64,000 nucleotides of DNA. Source: Acidobacteriota bacterium. GTDB taxonomy: Bacteria; Acidobacteriota; Blastocatellia; Pyrinomonadales; Pyrinomonadaceae. The stretch covers positions 1-64,000 of the forward strand of contig JAFAVK010000094.1 in NCBI GenBank assembly GCA_019242475.1, given 5' to 3'. Below the pieces are notes generated by a model. It worked only from the letters and a program-made list of their open reading frames with translations. It was not told the origin of the DNA and searched no databases. Numbering within the stretch: the first letter of the stretch is position 1; every line of letters begins with the position of its first letter. The translations under genes were made by a program, and so were the position numbers. Below are positions 47,477 to 56,479 of the stretch, piece after piece.

Positions 47477-47898
47477 TCGAGGTCGTCAACCGCCAGCGGA
47501 AGCTGCCCCTGGACTGCGAGCGCTGGCGCGCCTTCGCCGAACGCGCCTTGAGAGTGGTGCCGGCGAAGGGCGCGGGGGCGACGGTGGCGTTCGTGTCGGA
47601 CAGGGCGATGCGGGAGTTGAACCGGCGTTGGCGGGGGAAGCGTGGGACGACGGACGTGTTGTCGTTCCCGGCGGGGCAGGAGGAGTTTGAGAAGGGGGAG
47701 GGGTTGAGTCTGGGGGACGTGGTCATCTCCGTCGAGCAGGCGGCGCGGCAGGCGGCGGAGCACGGATTAGATTTTGAGAACGAGGTCGAGCAGCTCGTCC
47801 TGCACGGGCTGCTGCACCTGTGCGGCTACGACCACGAGACGGACGGCGGCGAGATGAACGCGCTGGAGCTGAGGCTGCGCCGCCGGCTCGGGATATAA
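47473..47898 (+). CDS. ybeY: endoribonuclease YbeY
   Basis: 141 residues. The zinc site [15 protein letters not shown] is the diagnostic H-x3-H-x5-H motif, and [10 protein letters not shown] the other conserved block. YbeY matures 16S rRNA 3' ends and acts in ribosome quality control. Coupled to phoH by ATGA. Repeat H begins five bases after its stop. Confidence 0.96.
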   Translation: MIEVVNRQRKLPLDCERWRAFAERALRVVPAKGAGATVAFVSDRAMRELNRRWRGKRGTTDVLSFPAGQEEFEKGEGLSLGDVVISVEQAARQAAEHGLDFENEVEQLVLHGLLHLCGYDHETDGGEMNALELRLRRRLGI

Positions 47899-47902
47899 TT
47901 AC

Positions 47903-47972
47903 GTAAACCGTAAACCGCGAACCGTGACAAGAGGCTTGCGTCCTGTCACGGTTTACCGTTTACTGTTCACGG
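47903..47972. repeat. word-based inverted repeat H (GTAAACC family)
   Basis: Left arm of GTAAACC/GCGAACC words ending CCGTGACA; right arm TGTCACGGTTTACC and more. It fills the gap between ybeY and the CorC-like gene, ending six bases before the latter's ATG. Confidence 0.8.
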
Positions 47973-47977
47973 CCTTT

Positions 47978-49318
47978 ATGGAGACTCAGCTAGAAATCGG
48001 GGTGGGCCTGGTGCTGCTCGTAGTGCTGGCCTTCCTCTCGACGGTGGACGTGGCGTTCGGCCAGTTGAGCGACGTGGGGTTGCGGCGCCTGACGGGCGAG
48101 CGCGAGGAGCGGCCCGGCCGCTCCGTGCAGTTCCTCGGCGAGGTCTTGGAGAATCGGCCGCGCTTCCGCTTCACTTTGAACGCGGCGATCCAGGTCGTGC
48201 TGGTCGCGGTCGTCGTGCTCGTCACGTCGGTCTGTTTCCAACTGCTCGGGGCCGAGCGGCGCTTCCTGCTCATCGCGTTCTTCATCGCGCTGGCGCTGAC
48301 GATATTCTTCCGGCAGGTCATCCCGCGGCTGCTCGCGGCGGGGAACCCGGAGCGGACGCTGCTGATGCTGCTGCCGCTCTACCGCCCGTTCTACGGCGTG
48401 CTCTCGCTCCTGGCGACCCCGCGCCAGATGGCGGCCGAGCGCTCGCGGCGCGGCGGCGAAGACATACACCTCACGCGAACCGGCGCGGAAGCCCCGGACG
48501 CCGACGCGGAGGGGAACGGCGGCGGCGGGGGCGGCGGAGACATCCAGGCGCTCATCGACGTGGGGGAGGACGAGGGCATCCTCGAAGAGGATGAGAGCGT
48601 GCTCATCCAGTCCATCATCGAGTTCGGCGAGACGCGCGCCGGCGAGGTGATGACGCCGCGCACGGACATGGTCGCGCTGCCGCTCTCGGCCACCGTGCGC
48701 GAGGCGCGCGACGTGATGGAGGAGTCGAAGTACTCGCGCCTGCCCGTCTACCGCGAGCAGATCGAGGACGTGGTCGGCATCATCTACGTCCGCGACCTGC
48801 TCTCCTACTGGGCCGAGGGGCGCGAGGACGAATCAATCGAGCCGCTGCTGCGGCCCGCCTACTTCGTCCCCGAGACGAAGTCCGTGGACGAGCTGCTCGA
48901 AGAGATGCAGAAGACGCACGTCCAGCTCGCGCTCGTCATCGACGAGTACGGCGGGCTCGCCGGGCTGCTCACCGTCGAGGACATCCTCGAAGAGATCGTC
49001 GGCGAGATCGAGGACGAGGACATCGAGAGCGAGGAGATCGTCGAGATCGTCCTGTCGGACGACGGCTACTGCGACGTGCTCGGCTCGACCGAGGTCGGCA
49101 AGATCGAGCGGCTGTTTGATTTGGAGATCGAGGACGACGACTTCACGACCATCGCCGGCCTCGTCATCAATGAGTCGGGCACGGTGCCGCAGCCGGGCAC
49201 GCGCCTCAACTTCCGCGGGTTGGACGTGGAAGTCCTTGAGGCCGACGAGCGCCGCATCAACCGCCTGCGCCTCCGCCGCACGCGGGAGGACAACGAGCAG
49301 GCGGCCGCGGCCGAATAG
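47978..49318 (+). CDS. HlyC/CorC family membrane protein with CBS pair
   Basis: 446 residues from ATG 47978; the track start runs through repeat H. An N-terminal DUF21-like part has about four membrane segments, a Gly-rich stretch near 180, and then two CBS domains (about 215-350; [65 protein letters not shown]) and a C-terminal CorC_HlyC domain (365-435). Family members act in Mg2+/Co2+ efflux or membrane stress. The run phoH-ybeY-corC is a widespread gene order. Confidence 0.87.
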   Translation: METQLEIGVGLVLLVVLAFLSTVDVAFGQLSDVGLRRLTGEREERPGRSVQFLGEVLENRPRFRFTLNAAIQVVLVAVVVLVTSVCFQLLGAERRFLLIAFFIALALTIFFRQVIPRLLAAGNPERTLLMLLPLYRPFYGVLSLLATPRQMAAERSRRGGEDIHLTRTGAEAPDADAEGNGGGGGGGDIQALIDVGEDEGILEEDESVLIQSIIEFGETRAGEVMTPRTDMVALPLSATVREARDVMEESKYSRLPVYREQIEDVVGIIYVRDLLSYWAEGREDESIEPLLRPAYFVPETKSVDELLEEMQKTHVQLALVIDEYGGLAGLLTVEDILEEIVGEIEDEDIESEEIVEIVLSDDGYCDVLGSTEVGKIERLFDLEIEDDDFTTIAGLVINESGTVPQPGTRLNFRGLDVEVLEADERRINRLRLRRTREDNEQAAAAE

Positions 49319-49351
49319 TTCTATCCAGCGAACACGTTCGACAGGGGAAGA

Positions 49352-50488
49352 ATGGCGAAGAAGAAGAGCAAATACCTTTCGGGGCGGCGCATCGACCCGC
49401 GGGCGATTGAGGGCGGCGAGACGGTGGCCGACCTCGTGGACGAGACCTTTCTCGCGTACAACGCGGCGCGGCTGCGCGAGGCGTGCCAGTTGTTTGCAAA
49501 GAAGATGCTTGAGCCGGACGTGACCGTCGGGCTCTCCATCACGGGCGCGCTCACGCCCGCCGGCTTAGGGATTTCGGCACTCGTCCCGCTCATGCGCGCC
49601 GGGTTCGTGGACTGGGTCATCACGACCGGCGCGAACCTGTATCACGACACGCACTTCGGCATCGGCCTCTCGCTTCACCAGGGCTCGACCGCCATCTCGG
49701 ACGTGACGCTGCGGGAGGAGGAGGTCGTCCGCATCTACGACATCTTCTTCGACTACTCTGTGCTCCTGGACACCGACGCCTTCTTCCGCCGCCTGATCGA
49801 GGGCGAGGAGTTCCAGCGGCCGATGTCCACGGCCGAGTTCCACAACCTCTGCGGCAAGTACGTGCTCGAACGCGGGCGCAAGCTGGGGATCGAGAACAAG
49901 TCTTTCCTCGCCGCCGCCCACGAGTACGGCGTGCCGCTCTACACTTCGAGCCCCGGCGACTCCTCCATCGGCATGAACGTCGCCGCGAAAGCTCTGCAAG
50001 GGAACAAGCTCGCCTTCGACCCTTCGGCCGACGTGAACGAGACGGCCGCGCTCGTCCTCGCCGCCAAGCGCGGGGCCATCCACGGCCGGGGTGACAAGGG
50101 GAAGAAGCACGGCGGCAAGTCGGCCGTCTTCATCCTCGGCGGCGGGAGCCCCAAGAACTTCATGCTCCAGACCGAGCCGCAGATTCAGGAGGTCTTAGGC
50201 ATCGACGAGCGCGGGCACGACTACTTCCTGCAAGTCACCGACGCGCGCCCCGACACCGGCGGCCTGTCGGGCGCGACGCCGGGCGAGGCCGTCTCCTGGG
50301 GCAAGGTTGACCCGGAGCGTCTGCCCGACGCGGTCGTCTGCTACGTGGACTCGACCGTCGCGCTGCCCTTGATTACGTCTTACGCGCTCGCGCGCCACGA
50401 GCCGCGCCCGCTCAAACGGCTCTACGACCGCCGCGGGGAGCTGATGGAGCTGCTGCTTTCCGAGTACGAAAAATCTGAAAGAAGGTAA
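49352..50488 (+). CDS. deoxyhypusine-synthase-like protein
   Basis: 378 residues. [51 protein letters not shown], and [34 protein letters not shown] are the DHS family blocks; the last contains the Lys that carries the aminobutyl intermediate in deoxyhypusine synthase. Bacteria lack eIF5A; related bacterial enzymes instead make polyamines such as homospermidine or aminopropyl-agmatine-type products from spermidine or agmatine. No polyamine gene is adjacent. The enzyme class is firm, the substrate open. Confidence 0.85.
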   Translation: MAKKKSKYLSGRRIDPRAIEGGETVADLVDETFLAYNAARLREACQLFAKKMLEPDVTVGLSITGALTPAGLGISALVPLMRAGFVDWVITTGANLYHDTHFGIGLSLHQGSTAISDVTLREEEVVRIYDIFFDYSVLLDTDAFFRRLIEGEEFQRPMSTAEFHNLCGKYVLERGRKLGIENKSFLAAAHEYGVPLYTSSPGDSSIGMNVAAKALQGNKLAFDPSADVNETAALVLAAKRGAIHGRGDKGKKHGGKSAVFILGGGSPKNFMLQTEPQIQEVLGIDERGHDYFLQVTDARPDTGGLSGATPGEAVSWGKVDPERLPDAVVCYVDSTVALPLITSYALARHEPRPLKRLYDRRGELMELLLSEYEKSERR

Positions 50489-50507
50489 AAGGGGTTCCGG
50501 GTAGCCA

Positions 50508-50981
50508 ATGGTTAAAACGATCAAGGACGACCAGCCGCGCACGTACTTCGACTGCACGAAGTGCCCGGCCTTCTGCTGCTCGATCTACGAGCGCGTGCAG
50601 GTGACCAAGCGGGACATCACGCGCCTCGCCAAGCACTTCGGCGTCACCTTCGAGGTGGCGCGCCGCCGCTTCACGAAGCAGTGGCAGGACGAGCGGATTC
50701 TGAAGAAGGTCAAGGACACGATCTTCCCCGAGACCTGCATCTTCCTCGACCAGGAGAAGCGCGGCTGCACCATCTACCACGCGCGCCCGGGCGTCTGCCG
50801 CGAGTACCCCGACCGCTCGCGCTGCGCCTACTACGACGTGCTCCAGTTCGAGCGCCGCCAGCAGGCCGACGAGACCGTCATCCCCCTCGTCCAGATCACC
50901 TTCCGCGAGGTCAAGAAGGGGCCGGAAGTTGACGACAAGTGCGAGAAGGTCTGGGAGTGGCAGCCGGAAAAGAAACGTTGA
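50508..50981 (+). CDS. YkgJ-family cysteine cluster protein
   Basis: 157 residues. FDCTKCPAFCCSIYERVQVTKRDI and ETCIFLDQEKRGCTIYHARPGVCREYP supply the Cys set (CxxCxxxCC ... C ... C ... C) of the family, thought to bind a metal or Fe-S cluster. It follows the DHS-like gene by 19 bases, so probably co-transcribed. The stop codon is the start of repeat I. Confidence 0.82.
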   Translation: MVKTIKDDQPRTYFDCTKCPAFCCSIYERVQVTKRDITRLAKHFGVTFEVARRRFTKQWQDERILKKVKDTIFPETCIFLDQEKRGCTIYHARPGVCREYPDRSRCAYYDVLQFERRQQADETVIPLVQITFREVKKGPEVDDKCEKVWEWQPEKKR

Positions 50982-51050
50982 AGTCTGAACGCCGGACGAT
51001 GAACTGAAAGCAAAAATGTTCTACAGTTCACCTTTCGGCGTTCAGACTTC
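50980..51050. repeat. word-based inverted repeat I (GTCTGAACGCCG family)
   Basis: GAAGTCTGAACGCCG pairs perfectly with CGGCGTTCAGACTTC and, after a bulge, TGAACTG with CAGTTCA. It overlaps the stop at 50979-50981. Confidence 0.85.
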
Positions 51051-51076
51051 ATCGTGCCCAACAGGAGTTTAGAAAG

Positions 51077-51301
51077 ATGCGAGAACTTTTGGCGAAGTTG
51101 GTGGGGAAGAAGATCGACGTGTTCTGCGGCGGCTCGTCGAGCCTGCGGGGGAAGCTCGTCAAGGTGGACGAGGGCGTGGCGCACATGGTGGACGAGGACG
51201 ACCAGATGTTCTACGTCTCCATCGAGCGCATCGTCGTCTTCAGCGAGACCAAGTCGGGCGAGCAGCGCGCCGGCTTCAAGGCCGTCGGCTTCCGCCACTA
51301 A
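51077..51301 (+). CDS. small Sm-like (MM0924-type) protein
   Basis: 74 residues, mostly beta. MRELLAKLVGKKIDVFCGGSSSLRGKLVKVDEGVAHMVDEDDQMFYVSIERIVVF resembles an Sm/LSm fold: strand-turn-strand with GKLVKV and a late YVSIERI strand. Upstream AGGAG at 51062. Small free-standing proteins of this kind are uncharacterised; RNA binding is only a guess. Confidence 0.6.
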   Translation: MRELLAKLVGKKIDVFCGGSSSLRGKLVKVDEGVAHMVDEDDQMFYVSIERIVVFSETKSGEQRAGFKAVGFRH

Positions 51302-51324
51302 AGCGGACGCTCATTAAAAGCTTC

Positions 51325-51355
51325 AGGCCGACCCCTCTCCGGAGGGCGTCGGCCT
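51325..51355. terminator. bidirectional terminator between convergent genes
   Basis: AGGCCGAC (51325-51332) pairs with GTCGGCCT (51348-51355). On the minus strand CTTTTAAT follows, so it best serves the NlpC/P60 gene, and possibly the small Sm-like gene. Confidence 0.6.
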
Positions 51356-51387
51356 GACGTGTGTTCGGAAGCCCGGCTCTTGAACTT

Positions 51388-52032
51388 TTACCTGCCCGCC
51401 GAGGCGACGAGCGCCGTCATCGGCACGCGGCGGAAGCCGCTGATGCGCTTCGTCCAGTAGTCGTCGAAGCGCGAGTAGACGACGCCGTGGCTGGTCGAGG
51501 CGTGGTAGAAGCCGTTCTCGTCGGCGACGATGCCGATGTGGTGCAGGTTGTTGAAGAAGACCAGCGTGCCGAACTTGTACTTCTCGTCCTCGGTCGGCGG
51601 CGCGAACTCCGCCCAGAGGCTCCTGACGGGAGTGCGCTCGAACGCCACGCCCGCCTCCTGGAAGACGCTCCACACGAACCCCGAGCAGTCGTAGCGGTTC
51701 GGCCCCGTCGCGCCCAGCCTGTAAGGCGTCCCCAGGCGCTCCTCAATCGCCGTCAACATCGAACGCTCGACGAAACCCAGCTTCGCCGTCGGCACGCCGA
51801 ACTGCGGCTTCGAAGGCGCGGGCGCGGGCTCGTCCTCGCCCTCCGGCTCCGCCTCGACCACGAAGATGTCGTTTTCGAGACGCGTGCGCCCCTGTGCTTC
51901 CGTGGTGGTCGTGGGCTGTGCGTTGGTCGCCTGGCGCGGGCGCGTCGCGGTCTGCGCCTGCGCGGAGAGCGCGAGCAGCGTCAGGGCGAACGTGGCCGCC
52001 AGCGTGCGGGGGAACAGTCTGCAAAAAGACAT
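51388..52032 (-). CDS. secreted NlpC/P60 peptidoglycan hydrolase
   Basis: 214 residues. Signal sequence FALTLLALSAQAQ, then a Thr/Gln/Pro-rich linker to about residue 80. The catalytic domain has Cys in GATGPNRYDCSGFVWSVF and His in NNLHHIGIVADENGFYHAS. These enzymes cleave D-glutamyl-diaminopimelate bonds. Single gene flanked by its own terminator. Confidence 0.88.
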   Translation of the reverse strand: MSFCRLFPRTLAATFALTLLALSAQAQTATRPRQATNAQPTTTTEAQGRTRLENDIFVVEAEPEGEDEPAPAPSKPQFGVPTAKLGFVERSMLTAIEERLGTPYRLGATGPNRYDCSGFVWSVFQEAGVAFERTPVRSLWAEFAPPTEDEKYKFGTLVFFNNLHHIGIVADENGFYHASTSHGVVYSRFDDYWTKRISGFRRVPMTALVASAGR

Positions 52033-52363
52033 CTAGGGGAACGGTCTCCTCTGCCAAAGTCTACTGATTGCCTTGGGGTATTGCTTTGCTTGAGGTGGAG
52101 GCGTTATTCCTTCGGTGCCAACGCCTAAAATCCATACTACACAATAGTTACAGGCACGACCACAACCAATGTGACTGTTTCGTGACGACGCAGCGAGACC
52201 TCCTCAAGATTTGGACGGAAAGGGGACGTGACTTTCGTTCATCCTGAAGGCAAAAGAACGAGTTCGGTACGAAAAGAAGTGACGCGACTCACATAAACTC
52301 TTTTCCCGTGGAAATTTCCGGGCGCGGCGTGATAGCATGCGCCGCCATAAAGGAGACGCTTTT
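52033..52363. other. divergent intergenic region, about 330 bp
   Basis: No gene seen. It separates the leftward NlpC/P60 gene from the rightward hypothetical gene and should carry both promoters, none near consensus. A GGCGTT/AACGCC hairpin lies at about 52103-52128, and a GGAAATTTCC palindrome near 52309. Confidence 0.4.
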
Positions 52364-53800
52364 ATGCTTTTCGTCGAGAGCAGGACGGCCGACCTGAGCG
52401 TCGAGAGAGACCTGCGCACGCCCGTCCTCGAAGCCCTGCGGCGGCGCGGCTTCGACCCGCTGATACGCTCGGCCCGCCTGCACTTCTTCGAGCAGGCCGC
52501 CGCCGGCCCAGAGCACGCCCGCGAGCTTGAGCGGGCGCTGGAAGAGCGCGCCGCGGCCGAGGGCGAGGAGCCTTACGTGCGCGGCGATGTCTTTTGTTTT
52601 GAAGACTTTGTGCATTACCTCATCTTCGGGGACGGCTTCGGCGGGGGCGCGGGGCTGCGCGCCGGCATAGTCTACGACGCCGAGACGGTCGCGCCGTCCG
52701 AGCGGCTCGAAGCCTTCTGCCGCAGCGTCGCGGAGGCGTACGAGGAGGCGGCGCGCGCGTCCGCGGGGGCGGGAGGCGGCTCGGAAGCCGCGCAGCACAT
52801 CGAGTGGCAGGCGCGCGAGGGACAGACGCACGGCGCCTTCGTTCAGGGCAGGGCCGAAGAATCTTCGGACGCGGCGCCGCGGCCGCCGGCCGTCACGCCG
52901 GAGCGTGCGCGCGGGGTCGAGATTCTTGAAGACGCGGCCGCACGCGGTTTTTTGCAAAGACTGGGCGAGGCTCACGACGACGGCCGCGCCACGGAGTTCG
53001 TCGCGGGCGGGCGCGGGCCGGAGCAGGAGTCTCTGGTCGCGAGGCTCGCGGGCGCGGGGCTCGTGCGGCGCGAGGTGCAGGTGAGCTGCCGCAAGGACGG
53101 CCATTCGCTCTTCCGCCTGCCCTCGACCGAGGCGCTCTCCATCGTCACGGCGAGCAACGCCGTGTGCAGCGTGTGCGGCTCGGCCGTGGCCGACGAGCGC
53201 GCCGAAGAACTCGTGACGCCGACGCCGCTCGCCTCTTCGCTGTTGAAGGACGGCGCGTGGCTGGTTAACAGTCTGCGCTCGATTCTCGCCAGTTTGGGCG
53301 TGCCCGAGGGGCAGACCTCGTCCTTACCGACTGATGCCGAGGGCGAGGCGCAGTTAATCGCGCACGTCTCGGGCGAGCCCTTCCGCTTCGTCCTGCGCGA
53401 CGGCGACTTCACGGGCGCGCACGCGCGGCGCGCGATAGACGGCGAAGCCGAGGCGCAGGCGACGCACACGGTCGTGGTCGCCGCGGGCAAGGTGCACGAA
53501 GAGGCGCGCGCGCGCCTGCGCGAGCACGCGAGGCGCCGCGCACGTTCGGGCAGCGAGACCGAGATCGTCTTCGTCGAAGGGCTCGACACGGCGGCCGAAG
53601 AGCTGCGCCCGCTGGTCGAGCGCGTCGCGCAGGACGCGCTCGCGCGCGAGCTGTACGAGCTGGACGCGGACGCGGGCTTCGACGTGGGCTACGCGCTCGC
53701 CGCGCGCTTCCGTCTCGCGCAGCACCGCCGCGAAGGCGCGCTCCAGGACTTAGCCGCCTCCGCCGCCGGCGCCCTCGCCGGCAGCCTCCGAGAGTTTTAA
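52364..53800 (+). CDS. hypothetical protein with CxxC motif
   Basis: 478 residues from ATG 52364 with AAAGGAG upstream; the track start adds nine residues. N-terminal 110 residues are mixed alpha/beta; 135-185 are low complexity; a winged-helix-like part follows (ILEDAAARGFLQRLGEAHDDGRATEF, ESLVARLAGAGLVRREVQVSCRKDG). A lone AVCSVCGSAV pair could bind metal. The last 150 residues are alpha/beta with HTVVVAAGKVHEEARARLREHARRR and ETEIVFVEGLD. I do not recognise the family. No signal peptide or membrane helix. Confidence 0.65.
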   Translation: MLFVESRTADLSVERDLRTPVLEALRRRGFDPLIRSARLHFFEQAAAGPEHARELERALEERAAAEGEEPYVRGDVFCFEDFVHYLIFGDGFGGGAGLRAGIVYDAETVAPSERLEAFCRSVAEAYEEAARASAGAGGGSEAAQHIEWQAREGQTHGAFVQGRAEESSDAAPRPPAVTPERARGVEILEDAAARGFLQRLGEAHDDGRATEFVAGGRGPEQESLVARLAGAGLVRREVQVSCRKDGHSLFRLPSTEALSIVTASNAVCSVCGSAVADERAEELVTPTPLASSLLKDGAWLVNSLRSILASLGVPEGQTSSLPTDAEGEAQLIAHVSGEPFRFVLRDGDFTGAHARRAIDGEAEAQATHTVVVAAGKVHEEARARLREHARRRARSGSETEIVFVEGLDTAAEELRPLVERVAQDALARELYELDADAGFDVGYALAARFRLAQHRREGALQDLAASAAGALAGSLREF

Positions 53801-53873
53801 GGCTTAGGGTAAGGGGTGAAGGTCTTCACCCTTCCCCTTTCCCCTTTCCCCTTTCCCCCTTACCCTTTGCCCG
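53801..53873. repeat. word-based inverted repeat J (GGGTAAGGGG / CCCCTTT family)
   Basis: GGGTGAAGGTCTTCACCC forms the tip; the outer right arm is tandem CCCCTTT words, and the left arm has GGGTAAGGGG. It starts directly after the stop at 53800. The rest of the gap to 54015 holds nothing recognised. Confidence 0.75.
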
Positions 53874-54015
53874 TTGACTTGTTACCGTCCACGGCTGCCA
53901 ATTTGACGCGAAGGCCGAAAGCGGTATTGACAACCTCGCCGTCGTGGGGAGAATCTTAAGGCAGCAAGTGCCGCCCCCCAGTGCGGACTAGCCTTTCAGC
54001 CCTGAAGTTAAGACG

Positions 54016-55362
54016 ATGAACAACCGCTCTTTTCTGCTCCTGAGTCTGACGGCCGTCGTGTTTGCGCCCGCGCTCGTGTCGCGTGCGCAGCAGGCCGACC
54101 CTTCGCCGGCCTTCACGCGTCCGCGCGTCGTCAACACCGCGCAGCAGTCTTCGGCGCCGGCGCCGGTGCGCGTGCCGCAACAGCCGGTCGGGACGACACA
54201 GCAAGGCGCGCCGCCCGCGCCGTCCGCTTCTCCGGCGCCCAACCCGACGACGGCCGCGCCGCAGTACGTCGCGCCGGCCGCGCCCTTGCAGCCGGCGCAC
54301 CCGCCCTCGCTCTCTAAGTTCCGCGAGCGCGCGGCCGAGGCGCAGAGGCTTCTGAAGTCGCGGCTGACGCTCACCTCCTCGACGCCCAACACGGCCTTCG
54401 TCACGCTCGCCGCGCTCGAAGAGGGCTCTTCGAAGATTCACACGCTGAGCCTGCCGAAGGAGACCTTCCTCAAGGCGGGGACGGACGTGGTGCTGACGAC
54501 GGCGCAGGGTTTGAACGTGCGCGTGCAGGTCGTCCGCCCGAACTACGTCAACACGGCGGTCGCCCTCTCCGACGCCGCGACGGGCAAGCAGTTGACGCCG
54601 CTCGTCGTCGAGTACCCCATCGAGAAGTTCGGCCGCTTCCGCGAGATGGCCTACTACTCTTCGGCGCACCCGGCGCTCGTCTCGCCCGAGGTGTCGAAGC
54701 ACGGGCAGACGTACGTGCGCAACATGCTCGACCTCGCCGCGCAGCGCCTCAAGGAGAAGGGCAAGATCATCTCGCCCGAGACCGTGGACATCGCCGAGCG
54801 CCTCTGCCTCGTCGAGCACGTTGACCACGACCGCTACCGCCGCGAAGACCGCAAGCGCCTCTTCGAAGAGGTCTACGCGCTCTACGGGCTGAACGAGCTG
54901 GACACGTACCGCTACTCGGTCAGCTCGGCGGGCGCGGGCGGGATGGTGCAGATGATCGCCTCGACCTACCAGTTGGTGAGGCAGGCGCACCCGGGCGTGG
55001 GGCTCAACCCGGACTTCGTCGCGGGGATGCGCAACCACGGCAACGCGCTCGAAGCGATGCTGCTCTACATGCAGGACACCTGGAACGGCCTCGCGCTCGA
55101 CCCGGACGTGCTCGACGCGCTGGCGAACAAGACGGCGACGCGCGCGGAGCTGGCCGCCGCCGGTTACAACTCGAACCCCGCGCGCCTGCCGCTCTACCTG
55201 CGCCGCGGCGGCACGGCGTGGAAGAGTTTGATTCCGCGCGAGACGCAGATGTATCTCTCGATCTACTCCTCGGTCGAAGGGCTCATGCAGTTCAAGAACC
55301 GCGGCAGCGATTCCGCTCAACCCGCGCCGCAGCGGGTAGCGTCTGGAACGTCACGGGAATAA
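54016..55362 (+). CDS. secreted lytic-transglycosylase-like protein
   Basis: 448 residues. Signal sequence SFLLLSLTAVVFAPALVSRAQ, then a Pro/Ala/Gln-rich low-complexity region to about residue 95. The middle is a beta-rich domain. Around residues 290-345, NELDTYRYSVSSAGAGGMVQM fits the SLT motif in register: Glu, nine residues on, SSAG, then G-x-x-Q. The Glu in NELD therefore sits at the catalytic position, though the usual ESxF context is missing. MLLYMQDTWNGLAL follows. Probably a divergent peptidoglycan lyase or a non-catalytic binder in the periplasm. Confidence 0.6.
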   Translation: MNNRSFLLLSLTAVVFAPALVSRAQQADPSPAFTRPRVVNTAQQSSAPAPVRVPQQPVGTTQQGAPPAPSASPAPNPTTAAPQYVAPAAPLQPAHPPSLSKFRERAAEAQRLLKSRLTLTSSTPNTAFVTLAALEEGSSKIHTLSLPKETFLKAGTDVVLTTAQGLNVRVQVVRPNYVNTAVALSDAATGKQLTPLVVEYPIEKFGRFREMAYYSSAHPALVSPEVSKHGQTYVRNMLDLAAQRLKEKGKIISPETVDIAERLCLVEHVDHDRYRREDRKRLFEEVYALYGLNELDTYRYSVSSAGAGGMVQMIASTYQLVRQAHPGVGLNPDFVAGMRNHGNALEAMLLYMQDTWNGLALDPDVLDALANKTATRAELAAAGYNSNPARLPLYLRRGGTAWKSLIPRETQMYLSIYSSVEGLMQFKNRGSDSAQPAPQRVASGTSRE

Positions 55363-55379
55363 GTGAATACGACTTAAAA

Positions 55380-55468
55380 CCTAAACGCAGAGTTCGCGTA
55401 GGCGCAGAGGGCGCGGAGAGTTTGATTCTCTCCGCGCCCTCTGCGCCTACGCGAACTCTCCGTTTAAG
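55380..55468. repeat. near-perfect long inverted repeat K
   Basis: Arms of about 40 bases (55381-55420 and 55428-55467) pair with two mismatches around a 7-base loop. Words GGCGCAGAGGGCGC and CTACGCGAAC. It begins 18 bases after the stop at 55362 and ends 12 before the convergent stop at 55480. It could terminate both genes. Confidence 0.9.
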
Positions 55469-55479
55469 CTCTTACCGAC

Positions 55480-56412
55480 TTAACGCTCAAGGGACGCGCG
55501 ATCCCAGTGGGCGTGGGTCGCGGCGGCCTCGTAGGTGGCCTGAAGGAACTCTAGGAGCGCCGCGTCCGGGTCGTCGGACGTGCGGACGGCGTCGTAGGGG
55601 AGGACGAACTCTTTGAAGTCGTTGTTGTAGTAGGCGGCCCCGGGGCCGACGCGCGCGGCGTTGAAGCCCTCGGGCTCGGGGTAGGCGTAGGAGTAGAAGA
55701 TCGGCTCGGGCAGCGCCGGGCCGCCGGGCCAGGAGCCGGCGCTGGAGACCTCGTGCGAGTACGCCTCGCGCGTGATGGAGTCGGGGACACCGGGCGTGCC
55801 CGGGTGCTCGGGCGCGCGGCGGCCGGAGAAGCGCGTCACGGCGAGGTCGAAGCTGCCCCAGAAGAAATGGACGGGGCTGCACTTGCCCTCGAAGCCCGAG
55901 CGGAACTGCTGGAAGACGCGCTCCGACTGCACGAGCGCGCGCCAGAAGCGGTTCGCGTACTCCGGGTCGTAAGACTTGTGCTCAACGTCCTGCTCGAAGG
56001 GGACGGGGTCGGGGACTTCGACCGGCGTCGTCCAGATTTTCACTTCCAACCCTAACTCTTTCATCAAAGACGTGAACTCGCCGTAGAAGTCCGCGACCGT
56101 GCGCGGCGCGAGTTGCAGCGAACGCGCGTCGCCGTCGTGGGTTTCGATGACGAGCCTGTGGTCTTTGAAGTCGAAGTCGATCTGAAAAGTCCGCCGGCCG
56201 TACGGCACGGCCGAGGTGGTCAGCCCGCGCGCCGTGACGTAGAGCGGCACCTGCCACCAGTGGTTCACGAGCGGCGCCTGCGCCAGCCGCACCTTGCCGA
56301 CGACCTGCGTCCACATGTGCAGCGTCGCCAGGGTTTCGCGCCACTCGTCGAAAGGGAGGCCGGGCCAGGGGCCGGCGGCGTGCTGCTCAGTCAGGCTCAT
56401 GGAATCAACCAT
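55480..56412 (-). CDS. DUF5996 family protein
   Basis: 310 residues. PWPGLPFDEWRETLATLHMWTQVVGKVRLAQAPLVNHWWQVPLYVTARGL is the family start; FEGKCSPVHFFWGSFDLAVTRFSGRRAP and AYSHEVSSAGSWPGG follow, with EPIFYSYAYPEPEGF near the end. The many conserved His/Trp/Asp residues hint at an enzyme, but no activity is known. Unrelated neighbours; 67 bases after the Hcp gene on the same strand. Confidence 0.85.
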   Translation of the reverse strand: MVDSMSLTEQHAAGPWPGLPFDEWRETLATLHMWTQVVGKVRLAQAPLVNHWWQVPLYVTARGLTTSAVPYGRRTFQIDFDFKDHRLVIETHDGDARSLQLAPRTVADFYGEFTSLMKELGLEVKIWTTPVEVPDPVPFEQDVEHKSYDPEYANRFWRALVQSERVFQQFRSGFEGKCSPVHFFWGSFDLAVTRFSGRRAPEHPGTPGVPDSITREAYSHEVSSAGSWPGGPALPEPIFYSYAYPEPEGFNAARVGPGAAYYNNDFKEFVLPYDAVRTSDDPDAALLEFLQATYEAAATHAHWDRASLER

Positions 56413-56479
56413 CCTTCTCGTCCTCGTTCAAAGCGGCGCCCGCCGAAATCCGGCGGGCGCACCCCAACGCCGGCAGCAG

